27,469 nt of DNA, taken from the NCBI GenBank assembly GCA_003427395.1, contig BFEA01000060.1:395445-422913 (forward strand), in the 5' to 3' direction. The DNA is from Chara braunii. Lineage: Eukaryota > Streptophyta > Charophyceae > Charales > Characeae. This document shows positions 18,649 to 27,013 of the stretch, piece by piece. A program made the translations under genes and the position numbers. Every line of letters begins with the position of its first letter. The stretch's first letter is position 1. The notes under the pieces are model-generated. The model saw nothing but the letters and a program-made list of their open reading frames with translations. It did not search any database and was not told where the DNA came from.

Positions 18649-18795
18649 ATTGATTCTATAGATCACAACGTTATCATGCAAATTATCGAAAAAGAGATTG
18701 CCTGTGAGAAATTCCTAGCGCTGGTGAAAGGGTCGCTTAAAGCGGGATACAAAACCAATGTAGGCAAAGTGCATATTCACGGAACTCCACAAGCT
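18649..18795 (+). pseudogene. Group II intron-type reverse transcriptase fragment
   Basis: One open plus-strand frame reads IDSIDHNVIMQIIEKEIACE, then KFLALVKGSLKAGYKTNVGK, then VHIHGTPQ. This matches the start of the RT palm: the FDSIDH element holding the first catalytic aspartate, then LKAGY, then GTPQ(G). Group II intron RTs, which are common in plant and algal mitochondria, have the order FDSIDH...L...LKAGY...GTPQGG. After GTPQ the sequence diverges (ALTGL), so the YADD motif and the rest are lost. It is probably a nuclear insertion of organellar DNA. A T-run sits directly upstream. Confidence 0.7.
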
Positions 18796-18959
18796 CTTAC
18801 GGGCCTCCAGGTTGTTGTGGAGGCTGGCTACTAGCATATGACACGCCTGCCAAGCACACAGAGGGAGACTTTCTTGTTCTTTTTCTTCTTTTTATGTCAA
18901 AAGGGTGATTATGCAGAAACAAAGAATATTTTTTTCTGCGGTTACCAGGAAAAAAAAAA

Positions 18960-19020
18960 AAAAAAAAAAGGAGCGAGATCCCACTACCGAAGTATGTGNA
19001 TTAGTGTTTAAGGTGTGTGA
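18960..19020. repeat. Dispersed short repeat GAGATCCCACTACC, copy 1
   Basis: GAGATCCCACTACC ... ATTAGTGT here is also found at 19771-19804 (GAGATCCCACTACC ... GGATTAGTGT). It follows a 20-A run and contains one N. Confidence 0.6.
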
Positions 19021-19239
19021 CTGTCAGGCATCGTGGATTTGGCAGGAAATCAGCGGTAGCCTGTTTTTGTGAATTAAGCCCGGGAAAAAGGATGTTTTTT
19101 TCGCTCTCCCATCATTTGGTAGGTTTTTCTTTCGTTTTTGCTGTGGGGGTCCTGTGGCGGTCCCAAATGTGCGTGCATGAAATCGAGACCAAATTTTTTG
19201 GTTCATGAAATCACACACGTTTCGTTCACCACGGTGAAG

Positions 19240-19361
19240 GCAAATGGTGTTTGGCTTCATTGCTGGAAATTGATTGTGGTTTGGGAGGTGTTTGGAAGGG
19301 TTCGATCCCCTCCACCTACAGCAAATGGTGTATGATTCAAAAAAAAAAAAAAAAAAAAAAA
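19240..19361 (+). repeat. tRNA-like (SINE) 3' region with poly(A)
   Basis: GGGTTCGATCCCC (19298-19310) is a good B box. TGGCTTCATTGCT (19252-19264) is a weak A box at tRNA spacing. TCCACCTACAGCAAATG then leads to a 23-A run. The minus strand at 20045-20075 repeats ATTCGATCCCCTCACCTACAGCAAAT, so this is a dispersed family. Confidence 0.45.
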
Positions 19362-19374
19362 CAAATGGTGTATG
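19322..19374 (+). mobile_element. Tail-only poly(A) insertion with 13-bp TSD
   Basis: CAAATGGTGTATG occurs exactly at 19322-19334 and 19362-19374. Only GATTC-type residues and about 23 A residues lie between. Confidence 0.55.
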
Positions 19375-19649
19375 GAGTTACACTTGCCCTCCTTTGCCAA
19401 AGAGAATTTCTGTCAGAACAACCGAACAGTGTGCACTGCGGCCTATTTCAAGGAAGCCTCAGACTATTGTCAATGAATATGGTCCGTGTGCCCACTCACA
19501 TGCAGTCGCCTTGACAGCCACAGCGGCCATGGTCAGTGAATCATACCCTGACATCTGACACCCCGCCTGGAGCAGACACCATCAGATTCTGTGAGAGGAG
19601 CNCTTTCTTTTTTTTTTTTTTAGCAGTTTTTCCTTCATTCGTTTGGTCA

Positions 19650-19866
19650 CGAAACGTTTTTTTTTGCGCGTTTATTTTCCCTATTTCACGCTGCCACCAA
19701 CCTGTCCCCCACCCGTCCCACACCCGTCACATTAACCCACATACATGGCTACTGGGATCTCGCTCCAGGAGGGAGATCCCACTACCATGTCTTTGGATTA
19801 GTGTGACGCTGTGTGGGACGGGTGGGTGGCAGAGTAAAATACTAGGTAAAATAAAAACGAAAAACC
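19650..19866. mobile_element. Foldback element with about 50-bp imperfect arms
   Basis: The left arm (CTGCCACCAACCTGTCCCCC ... CGTCCCACACCCGTCACATTAA) is mirrored on the right (TTAGTGTGACGCTGTGTGGGACGGGTGGGTGGCAG). The outer flanks also pair (CGTTTTTT/TTTATTTT and AAAATAAAAACG). The central GAGATCCCACTACC motif is shared with 18966. Confidence 0.55.
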
Positions 19867-19910
19867 ATACCTTGACAAAACAAATGAAGAGAGAAATGCG
19901 AAAAAAGAGA

Positions 19911-20039
19911 GGGAAGTGCTTTCCCACGGATCCTGTCTCATCCAGGCAGCGTGTCAGATGTCAGATGTCAGGACCCAACGCTTCAGATGCAAGAAAGGGA
20001 AGTGCTTTCCCACGGATCCTGTCTCATCCAGGCAGCGTG
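19911..20039. repeat. 43-bp direct duplication
   Basis: GGGAAGTGCTTTCCCACGGA through GGCAGCGTG appears at 19911-19953 and again at 19996-20038. The spacer holds CAGGACCCAACGCTTCAGAT, which also occurs at 17668. Confidence 0.85.
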
Positions 20040-20150
20040 ACTCTATGCCATATTTGCTGTAGGTGAGGGGATCGAATCATCCCAAAACATCTCCATCTCC
20101 CAGATTGTCGATTTCGGCTTTCTCTTCCACACATGGGCCACCACCAAAAC

Positions 20151-20151
20151 G

Positions 20152-20187
<36 letters not shown>

Positions 20188-20188
20188 T

Positions 20189-20269
<81 letters not shown>

Positions 20270-20270
20270 C
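20151..20270. repeat. Homopolymer T/A block
   Basis: T-run, A-run, then about 75 T with one G. The A/T switch can form a hairpin. Length is not trustworthy in a draft assembly. Confidence 0.8.
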
Positions 20271-20573
20271 AGGTGCCTGTTGCCCAATGAAATGTTCCTG
20301 TTTGCAGTTCGGAGTTGGCTTGATATTAATAACTATGTCATTCGGCATATGCATCCACAGCGCAGCATGAGCAGTTTGTAGTACATTTACATTGTTTGTG
20401 CATGTGCGTTCGCGGGCATGTGTGTGGGTGCGTAGAGGTCATGTGCACGGAGGCACGCCATGGCACGGATGGTCTGCCAGGCAGGCCAGCTCCGAAGCAA
20501 GTCGGCGTAACCTGTGGGGACTTGCGGGAGCGCCGAACTGAACGGAAACTTGCGAGGGGCACTCTAGCAGGCA

Positions 20574-20767
20574 ATGGTGTACTCTACGAACAACGCAATT
20601 AGTGCAAACTCGACAGGGTGTGGCCAAAAACGTCTTGTGCGTTTAGTGAAACGATAGTAGGCGTTGGACGGATGGTGTACTCTACCAACAACGCAACCAG
20701 TGCAAACTCGACAGGGTGTGGCCAAAAACTTCTTGTGTGCTTGAAACGATAGCAGGCGTTGGGCGGA
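20574..20767. repeat. 98-bp tandem duplication
   Basis: Two adjacent units begin GGTGTACTCTAC at 20574 and 20672. They share AACAACGCAA, GTGCAAACTCGACAGGGTGT, GGCCAAAAAC and AAACGATAG, with a few substitutions and a small indel. Confidence 0.9.
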
Positions 20768-21085
20768 CGCATTTAGTAGCAGAAAGCAGAAGGCAGAAGG
20801 CAGGGAAAGACTAAAAGCAGGCGCATCTATGCCTCGATGCAGCTGCACACAATAGTACGTCACAAACAAACAAAGATGAAGGGGGAAAGCCCAAGACAAC
20901 GAAGCAAGCGGCAGTGAGGTAATCATGCGCTGTTGGATGACAGACCACAACAAGGCACATGGACCGGGGAGCACAGGGGAAGACAAAAAGCAGCGAGGCA
21001 ACACATAGGGGCTGGAGGGCGAACACTACTTTCATGAAGAGTCCGTAGTGCGGCTTGTCTGTGCATGACGGTTCATTGCTTGCAC

Positions 21086-21096
21086 CAATGCCTGAC

Positions 21097-21129
<33 letters not shown>

Positions 21130-21141
21130 AATGCCTGACTC
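21086..21141 (-). mobile_element. Tail-only poly(A) insertion (antisense) with 13-bp TSD
   Basis: CAATGCCTGACTC is exact at 21086-21098 and 21129-21141. Between them are 27 T residues and AAA only. Confidence 0.65.
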
Positions 21142-21210
21142 CCGAGTTTGTTGACCTGTACTTTTCTGTACCTACGCGTATTCGTGAATGACCTTGCCTC
21201 GCCGTTGCAG

Positions 21211-21256
21211 GGAGATGATTGAAGCATCGAAGCGGAAACATGCAAAACAAGTTTAA
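21211..21256 (+). CDS. Candidate last exon of the helicase (C-terminal tail)
   Basis: A good acceptor, CGCCGTTGCAG (21200-21210), is followed, when entered after two codon bases, by EMIEASKRKHAKQV and a TAA at 21254-21256. A short basic (R)EMIEASKR-type ending is known from fungal Rok1 helicases, which makes this an attractive terminal exon. The exon ending at 16880 is in phase 0, so at least one linking exon would be needed between them. I could not find it. Plant RH57 proteins end differently. Confidence 0.35.
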
Positions 21257-21720
21257 CGGTGACGACGGAGAGGGAGGTTAATGCATTTTCTGCAGAGAGA
21301 CTTTCTTGGGAGAACATGCGGCAGGCAGGTGCTTTTGTCTCATCCGGTACTGAATCCTAACATTACCCAGTGTGGATGTAGTAGATAGTTGTATCAATTT
21401 GACCGGAAATCGGGTGATCTAGCCATGAGCGGGTTGAAGAGAATTTTTCTATTATGTATTTGTTCTCCTGAGTCTCCTCCAGATAGGCAGTTGAGTATGG
21501 CAGCAGGCAACCAACTAGGTGAAGCCTTGACCTACCTGCCACATTTTTGCAAACAAGTAGCTAGGGGAAGGGGCTAGAGCAGCTGAGAAGGGGACATCAC
21601 ATTCCACTCGCCGCGGAAATTGGAGATTGTTCAATATGTTTCGGTATTAGAAGGAATTATAGACAATAACAGTGGCATATGGGCCAGGACACCGTGGCTC
21701 TGTTTCACGAGTTTGACAGC
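21257..21720. other. Unassigned stretch
   Basis: If the candidate exon at 21211 is real, this would begin with its 3' UTR. I see no AATAAA close by and no further gene. Confidence 0.4.
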
Positions 21721-21722
21721 AC

Positions 21723-21740
21723 CTCTCTCTCTCTCTCTCT

Positions 21741-21811
<71 letters not shown>
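21723..21811. repeat. (CT)n microsatellite
   Basis: About 88 bp of CT repeat with one CCCTCCC interruption. Confidence 0.95.
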
Positions 21812-21813
<2 letters not shown>

Positions 21814-22062
21814 ACAACTGAAGCGGCACAGCAGGATGAAAATGGGGTGGGCATTCAAATTCGAATGTCCACAGCAGTCTTCAACGGGGAGGCGGAAAAA
21901 CCACCAGCCCCAGTTTTGTGATGGGGCTGTGTGGGACTCCACGCGTGGTTTGCACTGCACTAAAATTAATACTGTGTTTTGTTTGCACAACGTTTCTAAT
22001 GTTATTTCAACTTATTTGACCCTGGTAACAAGTATGACAAGATGCAAAACGAGGACCCCGAA

Positions 22063-22094
22063 AAACAAACAAACAAACAAACAAACAAACAAAC
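22063..22094. repeat. (AAAC)n microsatellite
   Basis: About eight AAAC/ACAA units. Confidence 0.9.
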
Positions 22095-22378
22095 GAAAAA
22101 AAACGACAACTCAGTGAGTCAGTGAACTCACCCATTGATCGGGTCTGTGCATGTTTTCTTTCGTCTGTTTTGCATTTTTATTTGGGTTTCCCGGTCAATC
22201 TCCAGCATTAGTATGTGTTCGGCCAGAACCAGGCTGCCCACCCGAGGGCACAGAAAGTTATCCCGGTTAAAAAAGATACTGGGGCAGCAGACAGCAGTAA
22301 ATACAACAGATTGATCAAAATGAAGAAGAGATGACGTGCCTCTTGTGATTGTGATGATCTTTTTCGGAAGTTTTCCCG

Positions 22379-22626
22379 CTTTGTTGAGGGTATTACCTGA
22401 CCAGTGTCTATCTACTTCCTTCTCTCTTAGTCCTGGTTTCCCAGTCCCTACCGTCTTCACCCGTATAGAATGTTGGTCATTATAGCCATATCTGGGGCAG
22501 TTTTCTGTCTGGATGCAGCGATAATGACCGGGCGTTCTGTTCGGGTGAAGACGGTAGGGACTGGGAAACCAGGACTAAGAGAGAAGGAAGTAGATGGACA
22601 CTGGTCACGTAATACCCTCAACAAAG
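22379..22626. mobile_element. Large foldback centred on a family P MITE
   Basis: Arms 22379-22465 and 22541-22626 are inverted copies with only about four differences. The left arm starts CTTTGTTGAGGGTATTAC and includes CTTAGTCCTGGTTTCCCAGT. The loop region also pairs (GGTCATTATAGCC against ATAATGACC) and is the core of palindromic family P (22447-22557). The other two P copies lack these longer arms, so the outer arms are specific to this locus. Confidence 0.85.
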
Positions 22627-22763
22627 AGGGAAGACAGGGAATAGTAGTCTCCTGTGCGCTGTGTCATCTTTCAGGCCCTCCAGGGCCTCCACCCCTCATC
22701 GGTCTGTTTTCTGTGTTTTCTCTCTGCCTTTCCGATTTCCCAGGCCCCTGTTCCCGGGAAGGG

Positions 22764-22814
22764 GGTTCCAGAGACCTTTTTTTTTTTTTTTTTTTTTTTG
22801 GTTCCAGTGACCTT
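22764..22814 (-). mobile_element. Tail-only poly(A) insertion (antisense) with 15-bp TSD
   Basis: GGTTCCAGAGACCTT (22764-22778) and GGTTCCAGTGACCTT (22800-22814) differ at one base and bracket about 23 T residues. Confidence 0.55.
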
Positions 22815-22939
22815 CTTTGCTTGTAATCCCCATTGTGAGAGCTCATAGTTGTGTCTCTTCTACGTCTTTTTGTCTTGTACCCTGCCTCTTCCGTCCTTAT
22901 TGCCCCTGTTTTCTCTGATAAGTCGTTGGAATGTCATGT

Positions 22940-23630
22940 CCTTGCTCCCCTGGGGTCTAGTCCCACCTACAGCGTTGAGTTTTCTCAACGCTGCGCTTTC
23001 TATCACGTGTGGCATGGTGGGACGGAGCTCTGCCGTTGATGTATTGCGAATCTAACGGTACCAAAATACAGGAGAATAACGTATTAGATTTAGTCATTTT
23101 GTAGAATTTTTCTTTGACGTGAAATCCGTTTTGTAGTATGCGTTGGCCCTTTCGGTTTGGGCGGGAAGCCATTTTCCATTGAGAAAACTACCCTACCGAG
23201 GGTAGGGTACATTTCTCAACGGCAGTGCCTTTCCTTTTTTTTTTGTTTTTTAAGACCTCCTTGCATCCTGAAACGGAGGAACTCTGACAGCTGTGTTTGG
23301 CTGTCTGGCATCAAACTCGTTTCCTTCTTTGGGCAATGAATGCATTTGGCCATCCACGCCGTCCCTGTCCATTTTACAAATGGTGACCTCCTGTCCCCTC
23401 ACCACGGGGAGTATCCCTTTTTCACGGAGACTTTCACTCCGTCTGTTCCAGACATGTTTCATTTCTCCGAGTTACGTTATAAAAAAATAAGGAGAAAAGC
23501 TGTTTCTAGCTTTTTTTTCAGTTTTTTAATTTCTTGTTTTGAATTTATTGATGTCGAAATGGCGTCACACCGTTGAGTTTTCTAAACTCAACAACCGTAG
23601 GTGGGACCAGACCCCTGGGGAGGCGCCCAG
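22940..23630. repeat. Inverted repeat pair around a 23.0-23.6 kb segment
   Basis: CCCCTGGGGTCTAGTCCCACCTAC with GTTGAGTTTTCT (22948-22990) is mirrored by GTTGAGTTTTCTAAACTCAAC ... GTAGGTGGGACCAGACCCCT (23573-23622). A further small hairpin, CTACCCTACCGAGGGTAG, lies at 23189-23206. This may be a larger non-autonomous element. I see no coding domain. Confidence 0.5.
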
Positions 23631-23814
23631 CGCCCATCCATGTTCCTCTCCGCCTCTGAAATTGCCAGTGATTATTTCTTCCTTGGCTCCTTCCTTCTTT
23701 GGGTCCTTCCGTCTCCTCAACTGTTTCTCGATCCTTGTTGTAGACCATCTTCAATTCGTCGATTCTATCCTCGAAATCTCTTTCCTTTTTTTTAACTGTT
23801 TTTTGACATCCACT

Positions 23815-23911
23815 GGGTGGGCTAGTGATGGTGAGATGCGCAGCCACCACTAGCCTCCTCTAGCCTATTGCTGGGGAGCAACGCTTGCTGGAAAACGGGT
23901 CTAGCATCCCT
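23815..23911. repeat. Hairpin repeat family H, copy 1
   Basis: Stem GGCTAGTGATGG against CCACCACTAGCC, then CTATTGCTGGGGAGC, then GCTGGAAAACGGGTCTAGC, which is a 6-bp stem with an AAACGGG loop and one G-U pair. Confidence 0.65.
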
Positions 23912-24082
23912 TATACAAGACATTAAGAACTCGATGAAAGACCTGCGAGTGTGCGCAAGTTGTGGGGATTGCCCCTCTTCAGCACCATTTTGGGAACTTT
24001 TGGCAGCCTGCCTGATGCCCCTTGAGTCTTCTTGACTAACCTTTTTTTTTTTTTTTTTTTTTTTCCTTTTTTTTTAACCTTG

Positions 24083-24170
24083 CAAACCCATAACTTGTAC
24101 ACATATGTTCCCTGATGCGGAGGCTACTCATGCACCCAGTCCAGACCATTGTCGTTCCACTAACACCGGT
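24083..24170. repeat. Direct repeat that serves as the empty-site copy of the SINE target
   Basis: GCAAACCCATAACTTGTACA through GGCTACTCATGCACCCAGTC and CAGACCATTGTCGTTCCACT recurs at 24271-24330, where the SINE splits it, and continues at 24797-24820. A T-run (24042-24064) and a short TAACCTT duplication lie just upstream. Confidence 0.8.
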
Positions 24171-24185
24171 TTTTAATACCCCCGT

Positions 24186-24262
24186 GTCCTTGCTAGGAGG
24201 GGTGGTAAGAGCACCCCCTCCTAGCAAGAGACCTGGGTGCTCCGGTCTATTGGTGGGGAGCA
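24186..24262. repeat. Hairpin repeat family H, copy 2
   Basis: A near-perfect 16-17 bp stem (CTTGCTAGGAGGGG against CCCCCTCCTAGCAAG) has a loop around GGTAAGAG. It is followed by GCTCCGGTCTATTGGTGGGG-AGC, which forms a second stem. The third stem is missing here. Confidence 0.7.
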
Positions 24263-24330
24263 GCTAACCTAGCAAACCCATAACTTGTACAAGTATGTAG
24301 GCTACTCATGCACCCAGTCCAGACCATTGT

Positions 24331-24796
24331 TATTTTTTTTATAAGGCTAATTCTTTAAGCCCAACCAATTCAATTACCTGTCAAATCTGGACAGGACGGC
24401 CTTTCAGGCCTTTTTATTGTCATTATAGTATTACGTGGGAACCCCGTAGCAGCCACATCCGTGCTCAAGTCTCCAACGAGGGAACATGCGGGAGCTGCAC
24501 CCACCAGCAGGTGCGATACCTGCTACAGCAGGTGGGCGATACCGGCCAGGGGTCAGCCGGTAGCATCAGGACCGAGCTTCTTCGATGGGCCAGTCACTGT
24601 GCCTCCCCTCCGGTCCCCTCCCCCTATGAACATCAGCAGTCTCTGCTCAATGCCACTCGGGGGGACCAACGACATATCTCTAGGTGGCGGGCGCCAAGCT
24701 TGCCCAGGAAGGTACATGAGGCCAATGGGGATTGAACCCAAGACCTCCTGAATGCCACTTGCGTGCCTTACCAACTGAGCTAGGCCGCTGGATACT
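24331..24796 (-). mobile_element. tRNA-derived SINE, 466 bp, with 13-bp TSD
   Basis: On the minus strand the element begins near 24790 with GCGGCCTAGCTCAGTTGGTA (A box, complement of 24771-24782) and has GGGTTCAATCCCC (B box, complement of 24727-24739), a complete pol III promoter of tRNA type. The body continues about 380 bp and ends in AAAAAAAATA at 24331-24340. The target TCCAGACCATTGT is duplicated at 24318-24330 and 24797-24809. The sister repeat at 24083-24170 shows the uninterrupted target. There is no coding sequence; mobility would depend on a LINE. Confidence 0.9.
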
Positions 24797-24884
24797 TCCA
24801 GACCATTGTAGTTCCACTAGACCGATAACTTGTACACAGATGTTTTTTTCTCCTCGAGAATAGACCTTGCGATATCCCTCTATC

Positions 24885-24985
24885 CTGGCGGTGGTAAGAG
24901 AACCGTCAGAATTGAGAGCTTATCTGTCGGGCTGCTCCGTCTATTGGTGGGGAGCGACACCTGCTGGAAACCGGGTCCAGTGTCC
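24885..24985. repeat. Hairpin repeat family H, copy 3
   Basis: Stem CTGGCGGT against ACCGTCAG with the GGTAAGAG loop, then GCTCCGTCTATTGGTGGGG-AGC, then GCTGGAAACCGGGTCCAGT. Confidence 0.65.
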
Positions 24986-25408
24986 CGTTGATGCATCCTG
25001 TAGCACAGAGATCGGTGTTTGTTGATTCCTGGGGCTGTGGTTATCATTGACTCATCCCGGGGCTCCGTTATCTGTACACACATGTTTTTTGGGGAACCTT
25101 TTCTGGCTACTGCTAGATCTGTGACACTGACTACTGTCGATACTATTGCATTCTGTGAGGGGGGGAACGTATCCGGGAAATCCGTTGGGGGCCTCATCGG
25201 CAGGCGGGGGTCTATCTGCATCCAAACATTGAATGTGACTGAATATGAATAGTCCTTCAGGAGTACTCCACCCTCCCCCGCTCCCACTTCCCCCCCGGTT
25301 CCCCCCTTGGCCAGTTCAAGTTGACATCATTGGCCATCCATCCCCTCTGTACCACCCCAAGCCAGTCCCTTGGAAATGAATGAAGTCCTTCTGTGATGTC
25401 CTTCTTTA
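24986..25408. other. Unassigned stretch
   Basis: Short pieces such as TCCCGGGGCTCCG and a C-rich run (25261-25300). I see no gene or element. Confidence 0.4.
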
Positions 25409-25560
25409 AACCACCAGTACTTCCTAGAGTCATGCCCGTTAACGCGTCACAATTTTAGGAAACGTACTGACCACTACAGGAGCGCCCAAATTCATCCGAC
25501 TAGAAACGTTTCTACTCTATTTTTTTCCGCGGCCCATAGCTGGGCCAAGTACTGGTGGTT
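25409..25560. mobile_element. 152-bp MITE family M, copy 2 (inverted)
   Basis: The same 14-bp inverted termini AACCACCAGTACTT / AAGTACTGGTGGTT are bounded by TA (25407-25408, 25561-25562). Its reverse complement matches 11425-11576 along the whole length (for example GTCGGATGAATTTGGGCGCTC) with scattered substitutions and equal total length. Confidence 0.87.
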
Positions 25561-25676
25561 TAACTTTTAAGTGTAAAACTTCAATGTGTCCTTGGTCCGT
25601 TCCCATTTCGCATGTACTTTTTTCGGGTGAATGAACTCGTGGATCGCGTCTGAGACTTCAGCTCCGTCTACCCGCA

Positions 25677-25680
<4 letters not shown>

Positions 25681-25729
<49 letters not shown>

Positions 25730-25840
25730 TGCCCCCGCCAGTGTTAGTGGTGCTGATAAGAGCAGCCACCACTGGCACCTGGGGAGAGGCTCCATCTATT
25801 GGTGGGGAGCATCACCTGCTGGAAAACGGGTCCAGCGTCC
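25681..25840. repeat. Hairpin repeat family H, copy 4, next to a 44-T run
   Basis: T-run 25681-25724. Stem GCCAGTG...GTGGTGCT against AGCAGCCACCACTGGC with a GATAAG loop, then GCTCCATCTATTGGTGGGG-AGC, then GCTGGAAAACGGGTCCAGC. Read on the minus strand, the element ends directly in a long poly(A), as a retroposon would. Confidence 0.7.
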
Positions 25841-25989
25841 AAACAACCTTTCCATCACAGTCCCCACAGCACAGCCTGACAATTAGTGGAGAAGAGGTGG
25901 CTCTATGAAGGTGCAGGCCTGGGGGGGGATTCCATTCCCCCAGGAGTGTTTTCCAATCTCAGGGATTCTAGACGTATGACAATCACCCT

Positions 25990-26172
25990 CGGCAGAGTGG
26001 AATGCCGAGAGGGATGCGCCGGGAAGAAATAATGGGAGGTCCCTGTTCCTTATGAGACTCCCCACTATGGCCATTTGGTTATCTAGAGGGTATGTAGAGG
26101 TCCCTGTTCCTTATGAAACTCCCTCGCGACATTCCACTCTCATTATTTCCCCCCCGGTGCATCCCTACCTCC
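25990..26172. repeat. Inverted and direct repeat cluster
   Basis: GAGGTCCCTGTTCCTTATGA occurs near 26036 and 26097. The arm GAGTGGAATGCCGAGAGGGATGCGCCGGG...AAATAATGGGAGG (25995-26040) is mirrored by CATTCCACTCTCATTATTTCCCCCCCGGTGCATCCCTACCTCC (26130-26172). Confidence 0.6.
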
Positions 26173-26243
26173 CACAACCCTACCTCAGTGCTTATCACTC
26201 ACGATTATCGCCACCCTCCTAATATCATCTTGATGAAGGTGAC

Positions 26244-26362
26244 CTGACTACGGTCTTCCCCCGAATACAACGTACGGTCATTATAACTGAATTTAGATGG
26301 AAAGATAGACCAAATTCAGCTATAATGACCGCACGTTGTACTCGGGGGAAGACTGTAGTCAG
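26244..26362. mobile_element. Palindromic MITE family P, copy 3
   Basis: CTGACTACGGTCTTCCCCCG at the left end is mirrored by CGGGGGAAGACTGTAGTCAG at the right end. GTCATTATAACTGAATTT pairs with AAATTCAGCTATAATGAC inside, and only about 15 bp in the centre are unpaired. Substitutions relative to copy 1 occur in both arms (CACCCG to CCCCCG, TAGAACG to TACAACG), keeping the stem. Confidence 0.85.
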
Positions 26363-26640
26363 CGGGTGTACGCACCAGGGCTAAGCAGAACCTATGCCGT
26401 TGAACCCTGATTGAAGCATGGTCGGTCGGACGAGCCCAGTCGTATGGGAGCTTCGAGCACGAGGAGTAGACGTTCTTCTGCAAATCCCACAGGTGGACCC
26501 AGTACTGTCCCCCAAGCCATTTTAGTACTCGAAAAAAAAGAATCGCGGAAAAACAATATTTGAGCACTCACCTAGGGAAGGGAGAGCAAAAAAATCCAAA
26601 TGAATCTCAAAATTTTTGAAAATTATCAAAACAATGCACT
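26363..26640. other. Unassigned stretch
   Basis: No recognisable gene, repeat or element. Confidence 0.4.
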
Positions 26641-26760
26641 TGTCCCCGGCCACCCATCCCACTAGTACATCTGCCAGTCTGTTGGGAAATTAAAAAAAAT
26701 ACACAGGTCCCGGGCCCCCCATCCCATTAGTACCTCTGCCGGTGTTGGGAAATTATGTCA
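26641..26760. repeat. About 62-bp tandem repeat, two units
   Basis: GTCCCCGGCCACCCATCCCA and GTCCCGGGCCCCCCATCCCA start units that share TAGTAC-TCTGCC and GTTGGGAAATTA. Confidence 0.8.
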
Positions 26761-27013
26761 AAACGCCCTTACCTGAAGAATTCCGGGGTGGGACCCAGGT
26801 TCAGCAAGTCCCACAAATCTTTTTTTTTTTTTTTTTTAAAGTTTTATATTGCCCGTGCGTGAAAGGGAAAAAAAAAAAAAAATGCTTTCTCTACTGCAAT
26901 GATGTCAGGCAGGGTAGGCCGTGCTCACAGTCTTCCTCCACACAATGAATCTTTCGGCTAACAAGGTCACATTCTGAATGTTGTTGTTTCCTTTTTTTCC
27001 TCTCTCGTGATCT

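Noticed and set aside
24720-24790. A functional tRNA gene on the minus strand
   Set aside because: The acceptor stem pairs poorly, and the sequence is the head of a 466-bp A-tailed, TSD-flanked SINE.
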